A DNA stretch of 32,287 nt, taken from contig MEDT01000090.1 of NCBI GenBank assembly GCA_001724175.1, positions 1 to 32,287 of the forward strand, in the 5' to 3' direction. The notes beneath the pieces are model-generated. The model worked only from the letters and a program-made list of their open reading frames with translations, searched no databases and was not told where the DNA came from. The position numbers and the translations under genes were made by a program. Each line of letters opens with the position of its first letter. Position 1 is the stretch's first letter. Shown piece after piece: positions 16,276-26,342 of this stretch. Source of the DNA: Cytophagaceae bacterium SCN 52-12 (GTDB lineage Bacteria; Bacteroidota; Bacteroidia; Cytophagales; Spirosomataceae).

Positions 16276-17172
16276 CTACTCTATCATGCTATCCTTTCGT
16301 TTTCGGGCTGACTCCTCCTGTAATTGCCGGGCGGTTTTGCGGCTGCCGTCATGGCTCCAGCCCGGCGGGCCGAACACATACTGAAAAGCGACGCGCAGGC
16401 TGGGTGCCTGCCAGACATCCTGAATGATAGACCGCCATTCATGAAAAGCGATGACAAACGGGTTATGAGTAGCCAGGTTCGTCGTCAATCCGTATGCCGG
16501 GCGTTCTTCCTCCTCCTGGAAAGTACCGAAGAGCCGGTCCCAGATAATCAGTATACCGCCGTGATTCCTGTCCAGGTACTTGACATCCGACCCATGGTGC
16601 ACCCTGTGATGCGAAGGTGTATTGAAAATCCATTCGAACACCGCCGGCATTTTATGTATCGCCTCGGTATGGATCCAGTACTGGTAAAGCAGGCTGATCG
16701 ACTGCATCAGCACGACATCGACCGGGTTGAAGCCTGCCAGGGGCATCCAGAGATAAAACACGAAGCTTCCCGTCAGGTTGCCCGTCCAGGTCTGGCGCAA
16801 GGCCGTGCCGAGATTATAAAATACCGAAGAATGATGCACTACGTGCGACGCCCAGAAATAGCGGATCTTATGGCTCGAACGATGGAACCAATAATAGCTG
16901 AGGTCGTCGGCAAAAAATATAAGCGCCCAGTACCACCATTGCGAGCGGTCAGGTGAAAAGATCCGGAACTGGTAGGCCCAGATCAGCGCTCCGAACACCA
17001 GCAGCTTGGAAATGATGCCGGTCAGGACGTTGCCGATACCCATTGAAAGACTCCCTGCAGTATCCCTGAGATCATAATGATCATGATGGGTGCCGATGCG
17101 CCGGTAATACAGCACTTCCAGCACCAGGGAAACCACAAATACCGGGATCGCATAAATGATTATGTCCTTCAT
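16276..17172 (-). CDS. Sterol desaturase / fatty acid hydroxylase family membrane protein
   Basis: A 298-residue integral membrane di-iron enzyme. Histidine clusters expected for the family are present: HRSSH (97-101), HVVHH (110-114), His168 (YWIHTE), SHHRVHH (187-193) and His204 (DRNHGG). Hydrophobic segments occur at about 3-23, 48-68, 80-95 and 135-165. Family members use oxygen and an iron pair to hydroxylate or desaturate lipids such as fatty acids, sterols or carotenoids; the lipid is not identifiable. The gene is transcribed toward the TPP riboswitch but its stop precedes the aptamer promoter, so it is probably separate. A TAAATTTG -7 element embedded in a perfect palindrome lies 20 bases upstream of the start. 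Confidence 0.9.
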   Translation of the reverse strand: MKDIIIYAIPVFVVSLVLEVLYYRRIGTHHDHYDLRDTAGSLSMGIGNVLTGIISKLLVFGALIWAYQFRIFSPDRSQWWYWALIFFADDLSYYWFHRSSHKIRYFWASHVVHHSSVFYNLGTALRQTWTGNLTGSFVFYLWMPLAGFNPVDVVLMQSISLLYQYWIHTEAIHKMPAVFEWIFNTPSHHRVHHGSDVKYLDRNHGGILIIWDRLFGTFQEEEERPAYGLTTNLATHNPFVIAFHEWRSIIQDVWQAPSLRVAFQYVFGPPGWSHDGSRKTARQLQEESARKRKDSMIE

Positions 17173-17192
17173 TTTGTTAGGCTTTTCTATAA

Positions 17193-17200
17193 CAAATTTA
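17193..17200 (-). promoter_or_regulatory. -7 promoter element of the sterol desaturase gene
   Basis: TAAATTTG on the minus strand matches TAnnTTTG exactly, 20 bases before the ATG. A TTTG at the normal -33 distance is missing. The element overlaps the left arm of the palindrome at 17195-17217, so a bound regulator would affect it. Confidence 0.5.
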
Positions 17201-17217
17201 AGATATAATCTTAAATT
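17195..17217. promoter_or_regulatory. Perfect 10+3+10 palindrome, probable operator
   Basis: The arms AATTTAAGAT and ATCTTAAATT are exact reverse complements around the 3-base centre ATA. It sits in the 112-base divergent gap between the sterol desaturase and agmatine deiminase genes and overlaps a -7 element. The size and symmetry suit a dimeric helix-turn-helix regulator. No regulator gene is adjacent. Confidence 0.6.
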
Positions 17218-17284
17218 GATAGGCTTTCCCGGCGAAAGAACGAAATTAGCGTCTCAACAGAAATAAACATTATCCCCGTTTCCT

Positions 17285-18358
17285 ATGACAGGAAATCTGC
17301 TCTCCAACCGATACGAAACACTGACACCGAAACAGCTCGGGTTTATTTTTCCAGCCGAATGGCACAGGCACAGGGCAACCTGGCTGACTTTCCCGCATAA
17401 TGAAGCTTCATGGCAGGGTGACAAGCTGAAGAAAATGCGGCCGCAGTACCTGCAGTTCATCAAGGCCATAAGCCAGGGGGAGCAGGTTGGGATTGTAGCC
17501 AATGATGCCGCCCTCAAGGAGCTAATCAGAGAGGAGCTGGACGCCATCGGGGTCGATCTTGCCAAAATAGAATTCGTAGTAAAGCCTACCAACGATGCCT
17601 GGTGCCGGGATCATGGCCCTGCCTTCCTGATCAACCCTTCTACCGGCAAAAAAATGATTGTCGATTGGGAATACAACGCCTGGGGCGGGAAGTACCCTCC
17701 TTTCGACCAGGACAATAAAACTCCCCAGGCCATTGCCCGGCACCTTGACCTGCTTTCGGTAAAGCCCGGGATCGTCATGGAAGGTGGTGCGGTGGAGTTT
17801 AACGGCGCCGGCAGCCTGCTTACCAGCCGTTCCTGCCTGCTCAACCCCAACCGGAACCCGGACCTCAGCCGTGAAGAGATCGAGCTCTACCTGATCAATT
17901 ACTATGGGGTAGAGCAGGTTTTATGGGTAGAAGCAGGCATCACAGGCGATGATACCGACGGCCATATCGACGATACCACGCGTTTTGTCAACGAGGATAC
18001 CGTGGTAGCCTGTATCGAAGAAAATCCGGGCGACGATAATTACCGGGTTCTCCGGCAAAACCTGGCGGAGCTGAAGCAGATGCGGTTGCTTAACGGCAAG
18101 CAGCTCCATATCATCGAATTGCCGATGCCTGCAGCCATCGAAATTGACGGTTTCAGGGCGCCGGGCTCCTATGCCAACTTCCTGATATGCAATGCCGGCG
18201 TTATTGTCCCGGTTTTTCAAAACCCTAACGATCAGAAAGCGGTCGATATCCTGGAGGGGGCGTTCCCGGACAGGAAGGTAATCCCGCTGCCTGCCGACGA
18301 GATTATCTGGGGCCAGGGGAGCTTTCACTGCCTCTCACAGCAGGAGCCCGAAGTTTAA
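17285..18358 (+). CDS. aguA: Agmatine deiminase (PAD_porph family)
   Basis: A 357-residue member of the agmatine/peptidyl-arginine deiminase family. Motifs in order: 'FIFPAEWHRHRATWLTFPH' near the N-terminus, 'WCRDHGPAFLI' (substrate-binding Asp), 'VMEGGAVEFNGAGSLLTS', 'GDDTDGHIDDTTRF' (His/Asp active-site pair) and the nucleophile Cys349 in 'GQGSFHCLSQQEP', eight residues from the end. The enzyme converts agmatine to N-carbamoylputrescine plus ammonia in putrescine synthesis. Length and absence of a signal peptide fit agmatine deiminase better than the secreted Porphyromonas peptidylarginine deiminase. The ATG at 17285 precedes MTGNLLSNRYETLTPKQLGF. It is divergent from the sterol desaturase and shares the palindrome region. 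Confidence 0.88.
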   Translation: MTGNLLSNRYETLTPKQLGFIFPAEWHRHRATWLTFPHNEASWQGDKLKKMRPQYLQFIKAISQGEQVGIVANDAALKELIREELDAIGVDLAKIEFVVKPTNDAWCRDHGPAFLINPSTGKKMIVDWEYNAWGGKYPPFDQDNKTPQAIARHLDLLSVKPGIVMEGGAVEFNGAGSLLTSRSCLLNPNRNPDLSREEIELYLINYYGVEQVLWVEAGITGDDTDGHIDDTTRFVNEDTVVACIEENPGDDNYRVLRQNLAELKQMRLLNGKQLHIIELPMPAAIEIDGFRAPGSYANFLICNAGVIVPVFQNPNDQKAVDILEGAFPDRKVIPLPADEIIWGQGSFHCLSQQEPEV

Positions 18359-18476
18359 AAAACCTTTTGTCAGCCCGATCGCCCTTTTCTGTAGGAGCGG
18401 CAGGCAGACTCGTAGCGGGGTTATATATTTACGGTATAGTTCCTTTCTTAACCCGTAGATATATTAACCCTATTTT

Positions 18477-19436
18477 ATGAAAGCAGCAGTTTACAATTCC
18501 TACGGCCCGCCTCATGTGGTAAAGCTGGCAGATCTCGATGTCCCGGTACCCAAGCCCAGCGAGATGCTCATCAAAGTCGAGGCCACTACCGTCAACCGTA
18601 CCGATACCGGCTTCAGAAGCGCTGAATACGTGGTAAGCCGTTTGTTCAGCGGCATTATCAGGCCTAAATTCCCGGTGCTGGGCAATGAATTTGCCGGGTA
18701 TGTTGTAAAGGCAGGTGCAGAGGTAAAGGAATTTAAGGAGGGAGACCGGGTATTCGGCTACAATGATGCTTCTTTCGGCGCGCATGCGGAATATATAACG
18801 GTCGGCGAAAATGATGCGGTGGCGCTTATTCCCGATAACCTGAGCTACCGCGAAGCAGCTCCGCTTACCGAGGGCGCCCACTATGCCCTGTGCGATATCA
18901 GGGCGGCAAAAGTAAGGCCCGGGCAGGACGTGCTGGTTTACGGAGCTACCGGGGCGATCGGGTCTGCTGCCGTTCAATTGCTGCGCTATTTCGGAGCAGG
19001 CGTCACGGCTGTCTGTCATACAAAACACGTCGGGCTGGTGGCTTCGCTCGGAGCCGATAAAGTAATCGACTATGTCAACGAGGACTTCACTGCGACAGAG
19101 CAGAGATTCGATTTCATTTTCGATGCGGTCGGGAAAAGCTCTTTCGGCCAGTGTAAGCGCATACTGAAACCGAAGGGGATCTACGTTTCCACTGAGCCGG
19201 GCAAAAACGGGGAAAATATTTACCTAGCCATACTGAAAAAATTTTCGGGTGGTAAAAGAGTGATTTTTCCTATTCCTTCCATCACCAGGCACGATGTCAT
19301 TTTTCTGGGCGAGCTCGCAAAAAAAGGGATTTTCAAGCCGCTCATAGACCGTCAATACCGGCTGGATGAGATCGTAGAAGCGCACCGCTACGTAGAAACC
19401 GGCCAGAAAACCGGCAACGTGGTGATCCTGCCCTGA
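18477..19436 (+). CDS. NAD(P)-dependent MDR oxidoreductase (quinone reductase-like)
   Basis: A 319-residue medium-chain dehydrogenase/reductase. The N-terminal catalytic domain contains 'LGNEFAGYVVKAGAEVKEF' and 'GDRVFGY', and the Rossmann fold begins 'DVLVYGATGAIGSAAVQLL' (about 155-172), with the AxxGxxG-type turn of zeta-crystallin/quinone reductases. It lacks the structural-zinc Cys cluster of classical alcohol dehydrogenases. It probably reduces quinones or activated alkenes with NAD(P)H; the substrate is not known. It follows agmatine deiminase on the same strand after 118 bases that hold a TATATTTA sequence at about 18422 but no clear -33 element, so a separate transcript is possible. 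Confidence 0.85.
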   Translation: MKAAVYNSYGPPHVVKLADLDVPVPKPSEMLIKVEATTVNRTDTGFRSAEYVVSRLFSGIIRPKFPVLGNEFAGYVVKAGAEVKEFKEGDRVFGYNDASFGAHAEYITVGENDAVALIPDNLSYREAAPLTEGAHYALCDIRAAKVRPGQDVLVYGATGAIGSAAVQLLRYFGAGVTAVCHTKHVGLVASLGADKVIDYVNEDFTATEQRFDFIFDAVGKSSFGQCKRILKPKGIYVSTEPGKNGENIYLAILKKFSGGKRVIFPIPSITRHDVIFLGELAKKGIFKPLIDRQYRLDEIVEAHRYVETGQKTGNVVILP

Positions 19437-19457
19437 ATGCTGCCTATGTACCCTACC

Positions 19458-22181
<2,724 letters not shown>

Positions 22182-22302
22182 GAGACAGAAGAAAAAATAT
22201 CGCGATCTTATGTGGAAGATCCCGGTAAGGATCATGTCCGATTTAGGGATTTTTTCTTACTATTACAATTAAACAAAGTCATTTATCTGCCATTTTGGCT
22301 CC

Positions 22303-22373
22303 CTTAAGCGGGCGGGTACATGATTTTTACCGGATCATGAGCGGAGCACCCGGGAACTTTTATAAAGCCAAAA
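22303..22373 (+). other. Nested inverted repeats, possible structured leader of trxA
   Basis: Three stems nest: TTTTGGCT (22303-22310) with AGCCAAAA (22366-22373), CGGGT (22313-22317) with ACCCG (22348-22352), and CATGAT (22319-22324) with ATCATG (22334-22339). The block lies in the divergent gap between the M14 gene and thioredoxin, ending 54 bases before the trxA ATG. The strand is not certain. It matches no RNA class that I recognise. Confidence 0.4.
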
Positions 22374-22427
22374 GGATTAGAAGTTATACCAACAGCATTT
22401 TTTATATATCATCATATTTTAAATACC

Positions 22428-22748
22428 ATGGCAAAAGCAATCGAAGTAAACGACAATAATTTTAGCGAGCTGGTCAAAGGAGACAAACCTGTCCTGGTAG
22501 ACTTCTGGGCGGAATGGTGCGGCCCTTGTAAGATGATCGGCCCGGTGGTAGAGGAGCTCGCTCACGAATTTGAAGGGAAAGCTGTTGTAGCGAAAATGGA
22601 TGTAGATATGAACGCACAGGTACCTGCGCAGTTTGGCATCAGGAGCATCCCTACCCTGATGATCTTCAAAAACGGGGAGTTGGTAGATAAAGTAGTCGGC
22701 GCTGTACCCAAAGCTGTGCTGGAAGACAAGCTGAACGCGCACGTGTGA
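22428..22748 (+). CDS. trxA: Thioredoxin
   Basis: A 106-residue classical thioredoxin. The redox site WAEWCGPCKM has Cys31 and Cys34, the buried Asp25 is in 'VLVDFWAEW', and the cis-proline loop reads 'GIRSIPTLMIFKNGE'. It reduces protein disulfides in the cytoplasm with electrons from thioredoxin reductase. Length is typical and there is no signal peptide, so this is a cytoplasmic TrxA rather than a secreted disulfide protein. The ATG at 22428 follows an AT-rich leader. Its stop lies 10 bases before the long palindrome at 22758, which separates it from the convergent FtsE-like gene. Confidence 0.95.
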   Translation: MAKAIEVNDNNFSELVKGDKPVLVDFWAEWCGPCKMIGPVVEELAHEFEGKAVVAKMDVDMNAQVPAQFGIRSIPTLMIFKNGELVDKVVGAVPKAVLEDKLNAHV

Positions 22749-22757
22749 TTTTAGCTA

Positions 22758-22811
22758 TCAGCAATCGGCTGTCAGCTTTCGGAAATCTGATTGCTGACAG
22801 CCGATTGCTGA
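22758..22811. repeat. Dispersed intergenic repeat, copy C (19-bp perfect inverted repeat)
   Basis: The left arm TCAGCAATCGGCTGTCAGC (22758-22776) and right arm GCTGACAGCCGATTGCTGA (22793-22811) are exact reverse complements around a 16-base loop. It lies between the stops of trxA (+) and the FtsE-like gene (-), so it can act as a transcription barrier for both, though there is no T-tract. The sequence belongs with copies A, B and D. Confidence 0.85.
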
Positions 22812-22822
22812 CATATGACTGC

Positions 22823-23518
22823 TCAAATAATATCCAGCGTGCTGCCGTCTTTTACTTCCCCGTGCTCGCAGCGCAGCACTCTTGCGGGGTAGTTCTTCAG
22901 AAAATCATAATTATGGGTCGCCATCAGAACCGCAGTCCCGGTTTTGTTGATAGCCCTGAAAACACTCATGATCTGGTCGCCGACGGCGGGATCGAGGTTT
23001 CCGGTAGGCTCATCGCACATCAGGATCTTGGGTTCATTCAGCATTGCCCTGGCAATTACCACCCTTTGCTGCTCGCCGCCCGAAAGCTGGTGGGGCATCT
23101 TTTTCTGTACGATCCCTAGGCCGACCAGCTTCAGCACTTCCGTAATACGGTCGGCTATCGCGAAGGGATCGCGCCAGCCCGTTGCCTTGAGCACAAACGA
23201 AAGATTCTCCTCTACGGTACGGTCGGTCAGCAACTGGAAATCCTGGAAAACGATCCCTATCTTCCGTCTCAGGAAAGGGACATCCTCATGCTTTATTTTA
23301 TGCAGCTCATATCCCGAAACGACGGCCGACCCCGTCTCAAGCCAGAGATCTGCGTATAGCGTCTTGAGCAACGAGCTCTTCCCGCTTCCCGTGCGACCGA
23401 TAAGAAAGACCCATTCTCCCGGGAATATCTTAAAATTCACATCGTTCAGAACGGGCTTTTCTCCCTGGTAGATATCAGCTCCCTCCACTACCACGACAGG
23501 ATCCTGCAGCATGTTCAT
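22823..23518 (-). CDS. ftsE: FtsE-like ABC transporter ATP-binding protein
   Basis: A 231-residue ABC ATPase. Walker A GRTGSGKSS begins at residue 41, the Q-loop is 'GIVFQDFQLL', the signature LSGGEQQR, Walker B 'ILMCDEPTGNLDP' and the switch His in 'MATHNYDF' are intact. The pattern (GExVxLxGRTGSGKSSLLK, DFQLLTDRTVEENL) matches FtsE and the related LolD/MacB subgroup. FtsE with FtsX controls peptidoglycan hydrolases during cell division; in this phylum ftsX is commonly elsewhere in the genome, and no membrane partner is adjacent here. The FtsE name is thus by similarity. A TAGATTTG -7 element is found at 23569-23576. Confidence 0.85.
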   Translation of the reverse strand: MNMLQDPVVVVEGADIYQGEKPVLNDVNFKIFPGEWVFLIGRTGSGKSSLLKTLYADLWLETGSAVVSGYELHKIKHEDVPFLRRKIGIVFQDFQLLTDRTVEENLSFVLKATGWRDPFAIADRITEVLKLVGLGIVQKKMPHQLSGGEQQRVVIARAMLNEPKILMCDEPTGNLDPAVGDQIMSVFRAINKTGTAVLMATHNYDFLKNYPARVLRCEHGEVKDGSTLDII

Positions 23519-23564
23519 AGTCCGAAACGGTTAAATGCCTGTTTGTTAGAGATTATTGAAAAAA

Positions 23565-23599
23565 GGGTCAAATCTACCTTTTCCGGCACGAATTGACCC
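23565..23599. promoter_or_regulatory. Inverted GGGTCAA/TTGACCC pair around a -7 element
   Basis: GGGTCAA (23565-23571) and TTGACCC (23593-23599) are exact inverted copies with a 21-base spacer. The minus-strand sequence TAGATTTG (23576-23569), a perfect -7 match for the FtsE-like gene, overlaps the first copy. A TTG lies 24 bases further up, somewhat too far. Regulatory use is inferred. Confidence 0.4.
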
Positions 23600-23629
23600 C
23601 AATATTATTGTAATGAAGCAGCTTAAAGT

Positions 23630-24286
23630 TTACCCGTTCACCTTTTTGTAATCAGCCAGGAACTTCTCCAGGCCGGAGTCGGTAAGCGGGTGCTTCAGTA
23701 ACGCCAGGATAGCGCTAAGAGGCCCGGTCATTACGTCGGCCCCGATCTCAGCACATTGTAGAATGTGAATAGGATTACGGATCGATGCCGCCAGCACTTG
23801 TGTTTCGAAATCATAATTGCGATAGATCGCGACGATCTGCTCGATCAGGTCTACCCCGTTGAAAGAAATATCGTCAAGACGGCCGATAAAAGGAGACACA
23901 TAGGTTGCGCCTGCCTTGGCAGCCAGCAATGCCTGACCTGCCGAGAAGATCAGCGTACAGTTGGTACGGATCCCTTTGCCGGAAAAGTATTTCAGCGCCT
24001 TCACGCCGTCTTTGATCATCGGCACCTTCACTACGATATGCTGGTCGATCTCGGCCAGTTCTTCTCCTTCTTTGATAATTCCTTCGTAATCGGTAGAAAT
24101 CACCTCCGCGCTTACGTCGCCGCCGACGATGTCGCAAATGGCTTTATAATGCCCCAGGATATTATCCTTGCCGGCAATACCTTCTTTTGCCATCAAGGAC
24201 GGATTGGTCGTAACGCCGTCCAGAACGCCCAAAGCCTGCGCTTCCCTGATTTCATTGAGGTTTGCAGTATCGATAAAAAACTTCAT
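23630..24286 (-). CDS. fsa: Short-type transaldolase / fructose-6-phosphate aldolase family
   Basis: A 218-residue TalC/FSA-type transaldolase. '[16 protein letters not shown]' and '[14 protein letters not shown]' at the start and the Schiff-base Lys87 in '[12 protein letters not shown]' are diagnostic, followed by '[20 protein letters not shown]' (in part: [18 protein letters not shown]) and '[11 protein letters not shown]'. Length fits the short decameric group. It either transfers dihydroxyacetone units in the pentose phosphate pathway or cleaves fructose 6-phosphate; the sequence alone cannot separate the two with confidence. It has an excellent promoter at 24338-24368, whose -33 element falls in the T-tract of the upstream SRP RNA gene. 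Confidence 0.93.
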   Translation of the reverse strand: MKFFIDTANLNEIREAQALGVLDGVTTNPSLMAKEGIAGKDNILGHYKAICDIVGGDVSAEVISTDYEGIIKEGEELAEIDQHIVVKVPMIKDGVKALKYFSGKGIRTNCTLIFSAGQALLAAKAGATYVSPFIGRLDDISFNGVDLIEQIVAIYRNYDFETQVLAASIRNPIHILQCAEIGADVMTGPLSAILALLKHPLTDSGLEKFLADYKKVNG

Positions 24287-24337
24287 GGATTCAGAAATCG
24301 TAATTTATAATGATAAGAAGAAAAACGTTAACCCAGG

Positions 24338-24368
24338 CAAAAGTAGAGAAAGAAAGATTTTAAACAAA
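24338..24368 (-). promoter_or_regulatory. Promoter of the transaldolase gene (TTTG-N19-TACTTTTG)
   Basis: On the minus strand, TTTG (24368-24365), exactly 19 bases, then TACTTTTG (24345-24338): a full match to the Bacteroidota consensus. Transcription should start about 45 bases before the ATG at 24286. The TTTG is the end of the seven-T run that terminates the SRP RNA. Confidence 0.7.
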
Positions 24369-24372
24369 AAAA

Positions 24373-24463
24373 GGCAAATCAAGAATCTCACCGCTACAAC
24401 CACCTACCCTTGCTTCGGTCAGGACCTGGGGGATTCAGTAGGAGCTGGTAGTTCTGATCTGCC
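24373..24463 (-). ncRNA. ffs: Signal recognition particle RNA, small bacterial type
   Basis: The minus-strand transcript begins GGCAGATCAGAAC and ends TTCTTGATTTGCC. These ends pair with each other, and a run of seven T follows, as in an intrinsic terminator. The middle CCCAGGTCCTGACCGAAGCA and AGGG form the conserved SRP apical hairpin: AGG on one side and GAAGCA on the other of a UGAC loop, a URRC-type variant of the usual GGAA. CCTAC/GTAGG and CTAC/GTAG extend the helix below. Length is 91 bases by these limits. A perfect -7 box TAATTTTG lies 5 bases upstream. With Ffh it would target membrane proteins. The exact ends are estimated. Confidence 0.8.
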
Positions 24464-24467
24464 GATG

Positions 24468-24475
24468 CAAAATTA
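24468..24475 (-). promoter_or_regulatory. -7 element of the SRP RNA gene
   Basis: TAATTTTG on the minus strand matches TAnnTTTG exactly and ends 5 bases before the predicted RNA start. A TTTG at the right -33 distance is not found. Confidence 0.5.
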
Positions 24476-24500
24476 AGAAAAAACTCAATCATGTATTGAT

Positions 24501-24508
24501 TAAATTTG
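24501..24508 (+). promoter_or_regulatory. -7 element of the TPR lipoprotein gene
   Basis: TAAATTTG matches TAnnTTTG exactly, about 46 bases before the ATG at 24555. The -33 region lacks a clear TTTG. It is divergent from, and only 25 bases away from, the SRP RNA -7 element. Confidence 0.45.
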
Positions 24509-24554
24509 CATTTCTTTTGCGCAACAAAGCGCGCCATATTATAAAATCCTATCA

Positions 24555-25274
24555 ATGAAATATTTATCTTTCATCTTCCTGGTCATCCTTTCCTGTACGA
24601 GCTCGTCCGATGCCTACCTTGAAAAAGGAAAATCGCTGCTCAGGGAGGGCAAAACCCGGGAAGCGCTTGAATTTGTCAACAAGGCCATCAATAAAAACGA
24701 TCAGAACGCGGAGGCTTTCAACCTCAGGGGCGTTATTTATTTTGAGCTGCGGGAGTACGACAACGCCATGCTCGACTATGACCGGGCCATAACACTGGCT
24801 CCCGGCACCTACCGTCCCTACTTCAACAGGGCGCTGCTTTATACCACAAGAAATGAATTCGATAAAGCGCTGAGTGATTACAACAAGGCCCTTGAAATAG
24901 CCCCTGACACTTCCGATATACTGTTGAACAGGGGGCAGGTCCTCTCCTTTCTGGACAGTATCCCGGCCGCCACCAATGATTTCAATAAAGCCGTCAGGCT
25001 GCAGGACGGCAACGTGCTGGCCTGGTACAACCTGGGCAATGCACACTACCGCCAGGAAAACTACGAAAGGGCGATCTCCGCGTTCAGGCGCGCTACCCAG
25101 CTCGACCCGCGCTTTGCCAAAGCCTATTACGGCCTGGGGCTGGCACAGTACATGCACGGCGAAAAAGAAGTCGGGTGCGTTTCGCTGAAGGAAGCCGAAA
25201 GGCTGGGATGGCGGGACGCAACGGCCGCGCTCTCCACCTACTGCGGGCAGGCGGTCCCGCAGCATTCGAATTAA
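24555..25274 (+). CDS. TPR-repeat lipoprotein
   Basis: A 239-residue lipoprotein: hydrophobic residues 4-13 are followed by the lipobox ILSC with Cys14. The mature part is tetratricopeptide repeats, about five units from residue 20 to 215 (for example 'AFNLRGVIYFELREYDNAML' and 'AWYNLGNAHYRQENYERAIS'). It should be anchored in the periplasm or outer membrane and act as a protein-binding scaffold; many Bacteroidota make such lipoproteins with unknown partners. ATG at 24555 begins the signal peptide. Its C-terminus ends where the decayed protease gene on the other strand begins. Confidence 0.9.
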   Translation: MKYLSFIFLVILSCTSSSDAYLEKGKSLLREGKTREALEFVNKAINKNDQNAEAFNLRGVIYFELREYDNAMLDYDRAITLAPGTYRPYFNRALLYTTRNEFDKALSDYNKALEIAPDTSDILLNRGQVLSFLDSIPAATNDFNKAVRLQDGNVLAWYNLGNAHYRQENYERAISAFRRATQLDPRFAKAYYGLGLAQYMHGEKEVGCVSLKEAERLGWRDATAALSTYCGQAVPQHSN

Positions 25275-26158
25275 GGCCGAAATCTAAACCAACAGCTTCT
25301 TGCCTCACACCCCGAGGCATATTTTTCGCATTGATGATTGCCATTTATGAATGCCTTTTGAGAGAGTAGCTCCTGAACATTGATTGTTCGCAGCGCAATC
25401 GTTGACTTATCCGAATAAAGAACTATTTCATCGGGCAGCCCTTCAGCATTAACCGGCTTCTCAAATTCGATGGTAATATAGTCTTTAGCAGGGTTCGGAT
25501 ATATGGTATAGGCTAGCAAACAGTTTACAGTTGTCATAGCTATGTCTGCCCCAGAAGAACCACAGGCGTTGATGGCTGCTACTGAAATATGGGAAGACTC
25601 AGCCGAATAGTCCTGGAAATCGACGCTGGGTGTATTGGTGGCACCGACAAAACCTACTTAATGTGTAGTTGGACTCCCATGCATCGCCACCACCTACAGC
25701 CACTCTCGTACCGGGCCGGTTGCAACGCCGACGCTCAATGCCTGCGGCTTATCGCTCCTGAAAAGATATATATTAATAGCATCCGACCTGTGGTTCATTG
25801 TGAGGCTAGAAAACCCTGCCGAAATATCATAGTCCGGATCTGCCAAAGTACTATTATTTATCTCGTCATATCCAAGCGAAATAAAGTGGATATTATGAGC
25901 ATTAAAAGCATTATTTAGTATATTCATATACTGGCCAATATTGCCCACCAGTTGACCGGCGCCGCCCGCGTTATCCCTGATAAAATGGAAGTAGACATTT
26001 AGATAATAAGCATCACATGACGTGCCTTTTGGGGTGCGAATTGTTTCGACAAAGCTTTTAGCAGCATGTTCGTCATGTTTAACACGACAAAATCCCTGTT
26101 TGTTGAGATTCTGGCCGGATATAGAATGATTAGATAATAGCAAAACCAGTATCCACAT
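25275..26158 (-). pseudogene. Decayed T9SS-secreted zinc metalloprotease (M43/pappalysin-like)
   Basis: Pieces of one secreted protein lie in order in three or more frames. From 26158 to 25694 there is a signal peptide (MWILVLLLSNHSISGQ) and a pro-region ('YYLNVYFHFIRDN', 'DAINIYLFRSD') ending at a stop. One base over, 25712-25656 continues 'GTRVAVGGGDAWESNYTLS', which in M43 proteases comes just before HExxH. The catalytic HExxH region is absent. In a further frame from 25657, 'SSHISVAAINACGSSG' resembles the end of an Ig/PKD domain, then 'YTIYPNPAKDYITIEF' starts a type A T9SS sorting domain. After 25340 'INAKNMPRGV' shows another frameshift. The tail is cut off at the TPR gene. Several frameshifts and a central deletion make this a relic. 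Confidence 0.85.
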
Positions 26159-26342
26159 AGTGATGCCTGGCCGAGTAAAAGTTTTATTTTTCCCAGAAAA
26201 AAGTATTTAGTAATACATGAGTTATTTCGGTATTGTTAAATTGGTATAGCTTTTTACAACATTGACTCAATTTAATTAATTGATAATCAGAGTGATAAAT
26301 CCTGTTCAATATGACAAAATCTATCAGAGATAGATAATGCCG

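Noticed and set aside
18359-18476. Possible promoter or stem structure built on GGGGTTATATAT and ATATTAACCC
   Set aside because: The arms match only in part, and there is no TTTG at the right distance from TATATTTA. Chance similarity in AT-rich sequence is likely.
22182-22235. An 18-residue N-terminal extension of the M14 protein from the ATG at 22235
   Set aside because: It would push an aromatic-rich segment in front of an otherwise normal signal peptide. The ATG at 22181 gives the cleaner start.
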